Below, in pieces: positions 1 through 7,042 of a stretch of 20,435 bases of DNA. Under the pieces are notes generated by a model. The model did no database searches and had not been told where the DNA came from. It worked only from the letters and a program-made list of their open reading frames with translations. The DNA is taken from positions 1 through 20,435 of the forward strand of contig JBMYYH010000050.1 in the NCBI GenBank assembly GCA_049609225.1. The letters run 5' to 3'. Every line of letters starts with the position of its first letter. Position 1 is the first letter of the stretch. This DNA is from GCA-2746235 sp049609225. GTDB taxonomy: Bacteria > Planctomycetota > UBA1135. A program made the position numbers and the translations under genes.

Positions 1-46
1 GCTTGTCATTGGAGAGGGCTGGTGTGAGGCAACTCTAGCAAAAAAG

Positions 47-75
47 TTGACAAGTAACCAGTGGTCACCTAGTGT
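47..75 (+). promoter_or_regulatory. Putative sigma70-type promoter for the extended SDR gene
   Basis: A perfect TTGACA box lies at 47-52, followed after 17 bp by TAGTGT at 70-75, a weak -10 match (3 of 6 consensus bases). The spacing is ideal, but the -10 is poor, so the promoter may need an activator or the true -10 may differ. The first of two operator-like repeats (57-71) fills the spacer and touches the -10 box. Transcription would run into the gene starting at 132. Confidence 0.5.
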
Positions 76-103
76 ATGCAGGCAAGCGACCAGTGGTCAC
101 CTA
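57..103. repeat. Two direct copies of a dyad-symmetric 15-mer, probable repressor operators
   Basis: The 15-mer ACCAGTGGTCACCTA occurs exactly at 57-71 and 89-103, a 32-bp repeat distance or about three helical turns. Its core is nearly palindromic: in the second copy, positions 88-98 read GACCA-G-TGGTC, perfectly symmetric around one central base. The first copy overlaps the spacer of the putative promoter and the second lies between promoter and start codon. This fits a dimeric regulator of TetR or MarR type binding two phased sites to repress the gene at 132. The regulator is not in the window; it may lie to the left. Confidence 0.55.
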
Positions 104-131
104 AGTCCCGAGCTACAGCGCTACCTGAATC

Positions 132-1226
132 ATGAAAACCGTCATTAACAAGGAAAAACCTGTCCTCGTCACCGGAGCTACCGGCTATGTCGCCGGAGTC
201 TTGGTCAAGCGTCTGCTGGAGGAGGGGCTAACGGTGCATGCCACCGTGCGGGATGCATCCAACAAGGAGCGTTTGCAGTACTTGGAGGCCGTCGCAGCGG
301 AGGCGCCGGGGCAAATCCGTTACTTCAGCGCGGATCTCCTTGCGGAAGGCTCTTTCGCGGAGGCGATGGAGGGTTGTGCGACCGTCTTCCACACTGCTTC
401 GCCATTCTCTACCGATGTCAAGGATCCGCAGAAGGACTTGGTCGAGCCGGCGCAACTCGGCACGCGTAATGTGCTAGAACAGGCCAACCGCGTGGAAAGC
501 GTCCAGCGCGTGGTCTTGACCAGCAGCACGGTAGCCATTTTTGGCGACAATGCCGATGTCGAAGCAAGCAAGACCGGCGCCTTCACCGAACAGGATTGGA
601 ACACCACTTCCACCCTAATGCACCAACCCTATTCCTACTCCAAAACGGTTGCCGAGCAGGAAGCCTGGAATATTCAGGGAAAGCAAGATCGTTGGGATCT
701 CGTCACGATCAACCCGACTCTGGTGGTGGGGCCTGGCATCAACCCGTACGCATCGGGTGAATCGTATGCGATCATGAAGCAGTTCGGCGATGGCACCATG
801 AAGGCCGGGGTCCCAGACTACGGCATGGGCATAGTCGACGTCCGCGATGTGGCGGAAGCGCATTTCCAGGCAGCGTTCCGTCCGGATGCCAAAGGGCGTC
901 ACCTTACGTCCGCCGCGGATGCAAGTTTCCCGATCGTAGGAGACATCCTGCGCAAACATTTCGGCAGCGCCTATCCATTCCCCAAACGCATCATGCCCAA
1001 GTGGCTGGTTTGGCTGGTCGGGCCCATGGTGGATAAGGCTCTCACGCGCAAGGTCGTGGCTCGCAATATCAATGTGCCCTTCGTTTCGGACAACCGAAAA
1101 GTGGTCGAGGGACTTGGAGTTTCATTCCGACCTCTCGAGGAATCGGTTGTGGAGATGTTTCAGCAGCTGGTGGACCATGAAGTGGTGAAGCCAATCATGG
1201 GGCATGCTTCGTCCCATAAAGCGTGA
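132..1226 (+). CDS. NAD(P)-dependent epimerase/dehydratase (dihydroflavonol-4-reductase-like aldehyde/ketone reductase)
   Basis: This 364-residue protein is an extended SDR and probably a cytoplasmic NADPH-dependent aldehyde or ketone reductase. The N-terminal Rossmann motif TGATGYVAG spans residues 14-22, with alanine at the third glycine position as in many dihydroflavonol-reductase relatives. Arg40 sits at the end of beta-2, where this family often contacts the NADP phosphate. A serine/threonine cluster (131-133) and Tyr167-xxx-Lys171 form the catalytic set. Length is normal for the family. The ATG at 132 is the first in frame and has no clear Shine-Dalgarno. The gene follows an operator-carrying promoter, suggesting induction by a small molecule. 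The next gene starts 33 bp downstream behind a hairpin. The substrate cannot be told from sequence. Confidence 0.9.
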   Translation: MKTVINKEKPVLVTGATGYVAGVLVKRLLEEGLTVHATVRDASNKERLQYLEAVAAEAPGQIRYFSADLLAEGSFAEAMEGCATVFHTASPFSTDVKDPQKDLVEPAQLGTRNVLEQANRVESVQRVVLTSSTVAIFGDNADVEASKTGAFTEQDWNTTSTLMHQPYSYSKTVAEQEAWNIQGKQDRWDLVTINPTLVVGPGINPYASGESYAIMKQFGDGTMKAGVPDYGMGIVDVRDVAEAHFQAAFRPDAKGRHLTSAADASFPIVGDILRKHFGSAYPFPKRIMPKWLVWLVGPMVDKALTRKVVARNINVPFVSDNRKVVEGLGVSFRPLEESVVEMFQQLVDHEVVKPIMGHASSHKA

Positions 1227-1233
1227 CTTCCAT

Positions 1234-1258
1234 GTGGCGATGCCTTTATCATCGCCAC
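1234..1258 (+). other. Perfect 9-bp stem-loop abutting the GTG start of the ATP-grasp gene
   Basis: GTGGCGATG (1234-1242) is exactly complementary to CATCGCCAC (1250-1258), with a 7-nt loop. One C separates the stem from the GTG at 1260, and the preceding stop codon ends at 1226. There is no U-tract, so it is not a canonical terminator. It could end or stabilise the upstream transcript, or control initiation at 1260. Confidence 0.6.
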
Positions 1259-1259
1259 C

Positions 1260-2336
1260 GTGCGCATCTGCCTCCTGACCAACCAGGACCTTGATGGTGT
1301 TGATGAAGGCATGGCCGAAGGTGATTGGCCATGTGATCCGCGGCCGTTGTTGCCGCATGATGATTGGACCTTGAAGGTCTTCTATGACCGCGAAGGATCG
1401 ATCGAGAAGGTCGAAGAGTTGATCGCCGAAGGCTACGACCTCTTCTTCAACCTGCTGGATGGTCCTGCCGATGGCGAAGATGCCGGCGTCGAGGTGGTGA
1501 AGATCCTGGAGAAGCATGGTGTGCCCTTTACGGGTGCCAGCTCGAGGTTCTTCGAGCCGACGCGGCCGCAGATGAAAGCCGCATGTCGCAAACTCGGCAT
1601 CAAGACTCCCAAGGGAGTCACCGTTCGTAAGGAGGAAGACGTCGAGAAGGTGCTGCAGAAGCTGCGCTTCCCGATGTTCGTCAAGCATTACAACAGTTAC
1701 GCGAGCGTCGACCTGAGCCGGCATTCGAAGGTGGCTACTCCAGAGGGACTGCGGCGCCAGATCACGAAGATCCTGAGCCGTCATAAGGCGGCCTTGGTCG
1801 AGGAGTTCATCGAAGGCACGGAATGCACCGTTCTGGTGGCCGAGAACCCGAAGAACCCACAGAAGCCCATCGTGTACACGCCGGTGCAGTTCCGTTTTCC
1901 GGAAGGCAGCACCTTCAAGCACGAAGATCTCAAGTGGGTCGATTACGAAGGCCTATCGGCCATTCCGGTGGAGGATGAAGAGCTTAATGCGCGCCTCAAG
2001 GACGAGGCCGCGCGCTTCTTCCTCGAGCTGGAAGGCACAAGTTATGGTCGCTCCGATGTAAGGGTTTCCGAAGACGGCACCACTTACACCCTCGAGATGA
2101 ACTCCAACTGCGGATTGTTCTATCCGCCGGCCGATTACAGCAGCGCAGATTTCTGCCTATCGCTGGATCCGGCAGGGCATGAAGGCTTCGTGGAACAACT
2201 TGTCATCGCCGCATTCGCGCGTGCAGGAAAGCGTTTGCCAAATGGTTGGCGGGCTGCGACCGAGAAGCGTCAGAAGGAACGCTTGGCCAAGGCGGAAGCG
2301 AAGAAGGTCAAGCCTTCGAAGCGCAAGGTTTCCTAA
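1260..2336 (+). CDS. ATP-grasp ligase, D-alanine--D-alanine ligase-like
   Basis: A 358-residue cytosolic ATP-grasp protein. An N-terminal Rossmann-like region (about 1-95) precedes the ATP-grasp fold. Lys142, in the FVKHYN segment, and the strand ALVEEF (Glu181/182) fit nucleotide binding. Asp266-x-Arg268 and Glu279-x-Asn281, in LEMNSNCG, match the metal and phosphate ligands of D-Ala-D-Ala ligases. The family joins a carboxylate to an amine through an acyl phosphate; the actual substrates are unknown, and this need not be the peptidoglycan Ddl. The C-terminus is a lysine-rich tail. The GTG start lies 1 nt after a perfect hairpin and has no Shine-Dalgarno; no in-frame ATG occurs before residue 18. 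Its stop overlaps the stop of the opposing SDR gene by 4 bp. Confidence 0.85.
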   Translation: MRICLLTNQDLDGVDEGMAEGDWPCDPRPLLPHDDWTLKVFYDREGSIEKVEELIAEGYDLFFNLLDGPADGEDAGVEVVKILEKHGVPFTGASSRFFEPTRPQMKAACRKLGIKTPKGVTVRKEEDVEKVLQKLRFPMFVKHYNSYASVDLSRHSKVATPEGLRRQITKILSRHKAALVEEFIEGTECTVLVAENPKNPQKPIVYTPVQFRFPEGSTFKHEDLKWVDYEGLSAIPVEDEELNARLKDEAARFFLELEGTSYGRSDVRVSEDGTTYTLEMNSNCGLFYPPADYSSADFCLSLDPAGHEGFVEQLVIAAFARAGKRLPNGWRAATEKRQKERLAKAEAKKVKPSKRKVS

Positions 2337-3307
2337 TCCTTCGAGCCTTGCTGCTCCAAGAGGGCATCCAGCATCGCGACGAGCTCGTCACGGGAGTAGC
2401 TGTATTCATGTTCCTCATTCAGCTCGACAACCCGCTTCAAAGTGGACTGGATGGTGAGGGCCGCTTCCTGTTGATTCGGCACCACCATGTAGCGCAGCTT
2501 CGGTTCCGCATCCCTCATCGCATGGAGGAAGGCCTCGGCGACGGCATCCGGCTCCTTATATTGCGCTCGCGCCATCGGCCCGCTGAACAGGCCATCCAAA
2601 GCCGCCTTGTAGCGTGAACCTTCAGTGTTGTAGCCCTGTTGCTCCAGGCGTTCCTTCATGTTGGCCGTGATGCGCGACTTGAAGTTGCCCGGCTCGACGA
2701 TGCTCACGCTGACTCCGAAACTCCGGAGCTCAGCCTGTAGGACATCGGTAAAGGCTTCGGTGGCGTGTTTGCTCATGGTGTAGGGGCCGCCGAATCCCCA
2801 TGTGGCAAAACCAGAGATGGAACCGGTGGTGGAGATGCGCCCCTTGCTCTCGATCAGCAGTGGAGCGAAGGCCTTTGTCACGCGGTAGGGGCCAAAGACG
2901 TTGACATCCATCTGGAAATCCAAGTCCTCTTCCGAAACCTCGATCAAGGGCGCGAGCAGGACCACTCCTGCATTATTGATCAACCCATGAAGACCGCGCC
3001 CTTGGGCTTCGACGAAGGCGACAGCGGCATCAATCTCCGCTTGCACGGTGACATCAAGTCGCACCGCAGTCACATGTTCCATGGCTTCCAAGCGGTCGAG
3101 ATCCGCCTGCTTGCGCGCCCCGGCGTAGACGTGGAATCCATTGGCGGCAAGGACTTCGGTGGTGCGCAATCCAATGCCGGAACTCGCTCCGGTAATCAAC
3201 ACGGCTTTGCGCCTGGTTTCTCCATCTGATTCCTGCGCCTGAAGGAGGTTGGGCAGGGAGAAGAAGATGCAAAAAAGACACAAAAAGGTGTTCAGCGACT
3301 TTGACAT
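2333..3307 (-). CDS. Classical short-chain dehydrogenase/reductase with an N-terminal signal peptide
   Basis: A 324-residue SDR. The nucleotide motif TGASSGIG is at residues 39-46, NNAG at 111-114, and the catalytic set is Ser163, Tyr176 and Lys180 (YTMSK), so it should be an active NAD(P)-dependent oxidoreductase. Residues 1-24 look like a cleavable signal peptide: a short basic start, a hydrophobic core rich in Phe, Leu and Cys, and an LQA-Q cleavage site. That is unusual, because NAD(P)H is not normally available outside the cytoplasm. The segment could instead be a membrane anchor. The ATG at 3307 is needed to include it, and no Shine-Dalgarno is visible. The gene diverges from the GAF gene and converges on the ATP-grasp gene with overlapping stops. 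Confidence 0.88.
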   Translation of the reverse strand: MSKSLNTFLCLFCIFFSLPNLLQAQESDGETRRKAVLITGASSGIGLRTTEVLAANGFHVYAGARKQADLDRLEAMEHVTAVRLDVTVQAEIDAAVAFVEAQGRGLHGLINNAGVVLLAPLIEVSEEDLDFQMDVNVFGPYRVTKAFAPLLIESKGRISTTGSISGFATWGFGGPYTMSKHATEAFTDVLQAELRSFGVSVSIVEPGNFKSRITANMKERLEQQGYNTEGSRYKAALDGLFSGPMARAQYKEPDAVAEAFLHAMRDAEPKLRYMVVPNQQEAALTIQSTLKRVVELNEEHEYSYSRDELVAMLDALLEQQGSKD

Positions 3308-3386
3308 CTAAGCAGCCTAGCGGTTCTGCGCTCATCGGACTTGCTAAGGTGCCAGAGTCCTGTGAAGAAACTCCAGGATTTCCCTC

Positions 3387-4043
3387 ATGAAGGCACCCTT
3401 CCCGGAGAATGAAACCGAACGCCTGCATCTTCTGAAGCTCTATCGCATTCTGGATACGGTTTCCGAGCGTGCATTCGATGACCTCACGCGCCTCGCCGCG
3501 TCGATCTGCCAAGTCCCGATCAGCCTTGTCAGCCTGGTCGACGCCGATCGCCAGTGGTTCAAGTCCCGTCACGGTCTTGATGCCACCGAAACCCATCGCG
3601 ATGCTGCATTCTGCGGGCATGCAATTCTGCATGAAGATGTCTTGATCGTGGAAGATGCGCAGGAGGACCCGCGCTTCGCCGATAACCCTTTGGTGACAGG
3701 TGCTCCGCACATCCGGTTCTATGCCGGAGCCCCACTGCAGGTGGAGAGTGGGCATCGCTTCGGCACCCTTTGTGTCATCGATACCGAACCGCGCACGATG
3801 GATGCACAGCAGTTGGAATCCTTGGAGATTCTGCGCGATGCGGTGCTCACCCAGATGGAGCTACGGCGTGCGCGTCAGGACATGCAAACGCTGGAGCAGT
3901 TCCTCGCGATGTGCGCATGGTGTCGCAGTGTGCGGGTGGATGACGCGGAAGGGCAACGTTGGGTAGGGGCGGATGATTACGTCAGCAGCGCTGTACCGGT
4001 CACACACGGCATTTGCCCGCCCTGTCGCGACGCATTGCATTGA
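3387..4043 (+). CDS. GAF-domain sensor protein with C-terminal CxxC...CxxC tail
   Basis: A 218-residue soluble protein with one GAF domain (about residues 20-160), a small-molecule or redox sensing fold. The lead-in EXERLHLLKLYRILDT and the FCGHAI segment are typical of GAF domains found in front of cyclase or kinase modules, yet no output enzyme is fused here. After a short helix, the tail carries Cys176-x-x-Cys179 (CAWC) and, after a conserved Trp192, HGICPPC with Cys210 and Cys213. The same CxxCK...HGICPxC tail is known after receiver and GAF domains in other bacteria. The four cysteines could bind zinc or act in redox sensing. The ATG at 3387 has only a weak AGGA upstream. Confidence 0.85.
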   Translation: MKAPFPENETERLHLLKLYRILDTVSERAFDDLTRLAASICQVPISLVSLVDADRQWFKSRHGLDATETHRDAAFCGHAILHEDVLIVEDAQEDPRFADNPLVTGAPHIRFYAGAPLQVESGHRFGTLCVIDTEPRTMDAQQLESLEILRDAVLTQMELRRARQDMQTLEQFLAMCAWCRSVRVDDAEGQRWVGADDYVSSAVPVTHGICPPCRDALH

Positions 4044-4094
4044 TTTGTGCTAGGGTGGGGGTCCTTATCCCGGTCCTTCAACCCACTGAATCAA

Positions 4095-5762
4095 ATGTAC
4101 CGGATCCCAACACTACTCGGCCTTGCTTGCTTGGCCGCACCTCTTGCTGCACAAAGCGGCGGAGCCACACGCATCGTCGACAAGGTCCTCGGTGCATCCG
4201 AACGCTACCACCTCGGTAGCCAAATGGTCGTCATCGGTGATGTGACCGGGGATGGAATTCCTGATTATGCGGCCGCAGCCGATTTGACTGGCGCGGGATC
4301 ACCTGGCGATCACGACACGGTTTACCTGCATTCCGGCGCCGATGGCTCCTTGTTGTTCACCTGGATGGAACACACTGGCGTCGAGCAATTCGGCTCCGCC
4401 ATCGCAGCAGCTGGAGATGTTAATGCGGATGGATTCCCCGATATCGTGGTCGGTGCACAGAATGCCGAAGTCAATGGCCTTCCCTTCTATGGTGCAGCTT
4501 ACGTCTACTCCGGCGCGGATGGCACTGAGTTGTATCGCTTCGACGGGCAGGAAGAAGGCAGTTCCTTCGGCTATTCCGTAGCCGGTGCGGGGGACTACAA
4601 CGCCGACGGCTTCGATGACATCATCGTCGGCGCTCCCGATGAAGATTACTTCTTCGGGCTGCATGAGGATGCCGGTGCGGTTTATGTCTACTCCGGTTTC
4701 GACGGCAGTCTGCTCGCGCTTTACCGCGGCAACGCATTCGATGAAATGGGCTCCTCAGTGGCAGGCGCAGGAGATCTCAACGGCGACGGCCATGATGATG
4801 TCCTGATTGCCGCTGCCGGATTTGCGATTCCTGGGTCCTATGGTTCAGGCGCCGTATTCGCCTATTCCGGGGCAAGTCGCAGTCTGTTGCATGCATTCAT
4901 CCACGGCTTCACGGAAGACTTCTTCGGCCAGCAGGTTAAGAGCATGGCCGACATCGATGGTGATGGCGTGCGCGAGATCCTGATCAGCTCCTCCCCGTCG
5001 CAGGATGCCATCGTCCATCTCTATTCTGGCAGTAGCGGCCAACAGCTGCATGCATTCCAGGAAGTGGAAACCAGCTCCGCATTCGGGTCGACCACAGCAG
5101 ATGCCGGTGATGTCGATGGTGATGGCGTCCACGACATCCTCATCGGTGCACGTTTTCAGCAATCACCCCTCGGGCCAGAAGTCGGTGCGGTGTTCTTGCA
5201 TTCCGGTGCGGATTTCCATCGCATCGCAACGCTCACTGGAACGGAAGCGAATCAGTGGTTCGGCGGATCCGTCAGCGGACTCGGTGATCGTGATGGTGAT
5301 GGAAGGGATGAGTTCCTGATCGCCGTCACCAATGCGGATACCGTCAATGGACGCAACTCCGGTTTGGTGCAGACCTACACCTTCGATCCATTCCTCATGG
5401 CGGGAGATACGCAACTCAGTATGTCGGGCGCCACGTCGCTGGACTTGGAGTTGGACTTCCCGGTGGAAGAAGCCGGCAGGACCTACCGCGTGCTCGCATC
5501 CTTGCGCGGCACCACACCGGATCTGTTGCATGGCGTCAGCATTCCTCTGGAACAGGATGCAGTGTTTCAATCGTTACTGCAAAGTTCGGCGATCTCGGGC
5601 AACCTCGATGCCAACGGTGATGCCAGCCATAGTTTGGTGAGTCCGCGCGTGGTGCCCGGCCTGATTGGGCGGGATTTGCACTTCGCAGCCGTCAGCTTCG
5701 ACCCAGTGACGGGTACGGCGAGCCTCAGCTCGGTCGCGCGTACCGTCGAGCTTACGCCGTAA
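4095..5762 (+). CDS. Secreted FG-GAP repeat (integrin-alpha-like beta-propeller) protein
   Basis: I choose the ATG at 4095 over the GTG at 4047 because it begins directly with a signal peptide (hydrophobic core, LAA-Q cleavage near residue 19). The 555-residue protein has seven FG-GAP/VCBS-type repeats, each with a calcium-loop motif: DVTGDGIPD, DVNADGFPD, DYNADGFDD, DLNGDGHDD, DIDGDGVRE, DVDGDGVHD and DRDGDGRDE. Seven is the number needed for a closed beta-propeller. Interleaved YSGADG-type motifs mark neighbouring strands. The last roughly 110 residues form a separate beta-rich domain resembling the C-terminal domain of the cupredoxins at 13495-14961. Likely extracellular or cell-surface, for adhesion or ligand binding. 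No enzyme motif is seen. Confidence 0.88.
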   Translation: MYRIPTLLGLACLAAPLAAQSGGATRIVDKVLGASERYHLGSQMVVIGDVTGDGIPDYAAAADLTGAGSPGDHDTVYLHSGADGSLLFTWMEHTGVEQFGSAIAAAGDVNADGFPDIVVGAQNAEVNGLPFYGAAYVYSGADGTELYRFDGQEEGSSFGYSVAGAGDYNADGFDDIIVGAPDEDYFFGLHEDAGAVYVYSGFDGSLLALYRGNAFDEMGSSVAGAGDLNGDGHDDVLIAAAGFAIPGSYGSGAVFAYSGASRSLLHAFIHGFTEDFFGQQVKSMADIDGDGVREILISSSPSQDAIVHLYSGSSGQQLHAFQEVETSSAFGSTTADAGDVDGDGVHDILIGARFQQSPLGPEVGAVFLHSGADFHRIATLTGTEANQWFGGSVSGLGDRDGDGRDEFLIAVTNADTVNGRNSGLVQTYTFDPFLMAGDTQLSMSGATSLDLELDFPVEEAGRTYRVLASLRGTTPDLLHGVSIPLEQDAVFQSLLQSSAISGNLDANGDASHSLVSPRVVPGLIGRDLHFAAVSFDPVTGTASLSSVARTVELTP

Positions 5763-5784
5763 CCCAGGGGCTCCTCAGGATTTA

Positions 5785-5832
5785 GGAGGGTCAACGGAAT
5801 CCGATGCGATACCATCGATTCCCTGACCCTCC
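5785..5832 (+). other. Long stem-loop (19 base pairs) abutting the aminotransferase start
   Basis: Three nested perfect arms pair: 5785-5793 with 5824-5832 (9 bp), 5796-5800 with 5818-5822 (5 bp), and 5802-5806 with 5813-5817 (5 bp). They are separated by one small internal loop and one bulged base and closed by a 6-nt loop. One C separates the stem from the ATG at 5834. The only strong Shine-Dalgarno, AGGAGGG at 5784-5790, is buried in the outer arm. No U-tract follows, so it is not a standard terminator for the FG-GAP gene. Confidence 0.65.
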
Positions 5833-5833
5833 C

Positions 5834-7042
5834 ATGACTGCAATCCCTCCAAGCTTTCTTCGGTTCGTGCCCCCGATGGGCATTTACCAGACCCTGTACG
5901 CCTTCCTGGAATCCTTCGGGACTTACATGGGCGAACCTGGCACGCATCCTTGGAGTCAGGGGTTCCCGCGCACCGATCAGTTGCCGGGCGGGCCTCCTAT
6001 GCCCGAGTCGGTCACCTTGACCGCAACCGATTTCATGTACCCGAAGGCTTATGGCTCGCCAGCATTGCGCGATGCCATCGCTGACTATTACAACCGCTAC
6101 TACGGCTGCTCGCTCGATGCCGAAAACGTCATGGTCTTCGCCGGCGGACGCCCTGCCTTGGTCGCGACCTTGATGTTCCTGCAGCCCGATACGCAAGTCC
6201 GGATCGCTTCCACCGAGTACACCCCGTACTACGACATGCTGCGCCTGCTGGAAAAGCCATACACTCTGGTCGAGAGCAACGTCGCGAATGGTTTCTATCC
6301 AAGTACTGAGGACTATGTCGGTCCTGCAGGAGAGCAGTCTCTCACCCTGTTGAGTAATCCATGCAATCCGACGGGCATCACGCGTTCGGGCGCGGACTTG
6401 AAGGCATTGGTGCATGCCGCCACCAAGGGCAACAAAGGTTTGTTGGTGGATGAGGCCTATGAGATGTTCCATGCACCTCCTGTGAGTGCCTTGGAGTTCG
6501 TCGAGGATATCGACAACTCCAACTTGTTCGTCGCAGGCGCAGCTACCAAGGGGCTGCAGGCGCCTGGCATTCGCGTTGGATGGATGATCGCCTCGAAGAG
6601 CAACATCGAGACCTTGAGCAACTTCTCGTCCTTCGGCATGGGCGGGGTCTCGCATCCTTCGCAGTTGTTCGCCTTGGCGTTGTTGGAGAAGGATCGCGTC
6701 GATCATGCGCGTCAGGTCGTGCCGGAATACTACGGTAGGCAGCGTGCACGGTACGGCGCGGCCTTTGAGGAGCTTGGACTCAAGCTCTACTCCGGGGAAG
6801 GTGGTTTTTATCACTGGTGTCAGTTGCCGGATGGCCTGACTTGCGAGGAACTCAACCGTCGCTTGTTCCAGGATGGCGCGGCGATCCTGAAAGGCACCGA
6901 TTGCGATATGGCGCGCCTCGGAGATGCTTCGCCCTTGCGGGACTTCGTGCGCTTCTCCTTCGGGCCGCTGGCGGAAGAATCCTTCGACGAAGACATCGCG
7001 ATCCTCAAGAAGCATCTGCAAGGCTCACCGCAAGGTGTCTAA
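5834..7042 (+). CDS. PLP-dependent class I/II aminotransferase
   Basis: A 402-residue fold-type I PLP enzyme. From the ATG at 5834, the cofactor set is visible: the Asn in SNPCNPTG (174-181), Asp206 in LLVDEAYE contacting the pyridine nitrogen, the Schiff-base Lys239 in AGAATKG, and Arg247 in GIRVGW for cofactor phosphate or substrate carboxylate. It transfers an amino group between an amino acid and a 2-oxo acid; specificity is not readable. The alternative ATG at 5804 adds ten residues and has AGGAGG 14 nt upstream, but it lies inside a long hairpin, so I prefer 5834. The 3' end overlaps the sulfatase start by 8 bp, suggesting co-translation, although the two products act in different compartments. 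Confidence 0.88.
   Translation: MTAIPPSFLRFVPPMGIYQTLYAFLESFGTYMGEPGTHPWSQGFPRTDQLPGGPPMPESVTLTATDFMYPKAYGSPALRDAIADYYNRYYGCSLDAENVMVFAGGRPALVATLMFLQPDTQVRIASTEYTPYYDMLRLLEKPYTLVESNVANGFYPSTEDYVGPAGEQSLTLLSNPCNPTGITRSGADLKALVHAATKGNKGLLVDEAYEMFHAPPVSALEFVEDIDNSNLFVAGAATKGLQAPGIRVGWMIASKSNIETLSNFSSFGMGGVSHPSQLFALALLEKDRVDHARQVVPEYYGRQRARYGAAFEELGLKLYSGEGGFYHWCQLPDGLTCEELNRRLFQDGAAILKGTDCDMARLGDASPLRDFVRFSFGPLAEESFDEDIAILKKHLQGSPQGV

Noticed and set aside
57..103. Two identical short repeats 32 bp apart, as a CRISPR remnant
   Set aside because: Only two 15-bp copies with a 17-bp spacer, a dyad-symmetric core and promoter placement; operators explain them better and no cas gene is present.
3301..3306. 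TTGACA between the SDR and GAF genes as a promoter
   Set aside because: It overlaps the SDR start codon and no acceptable -10 box lies 16-18 bp downstream.
5567..7021. A 484-codon open frame on the minus strand
   Set aside because: It runs antisense to the FG-GAP end and the aminotransferase, whose motifs are clear. The translation is Arg/His/Gln-rich without domain pattern, a codon-bias shadow.
6924..7034. Upstream extension of the sulfatase frame
   Set aside because: The extra residues are an Arg/Ser-rich shadow of the aminotransferase end, and the lipoprotein signal begins cleanly at GTG 7035.
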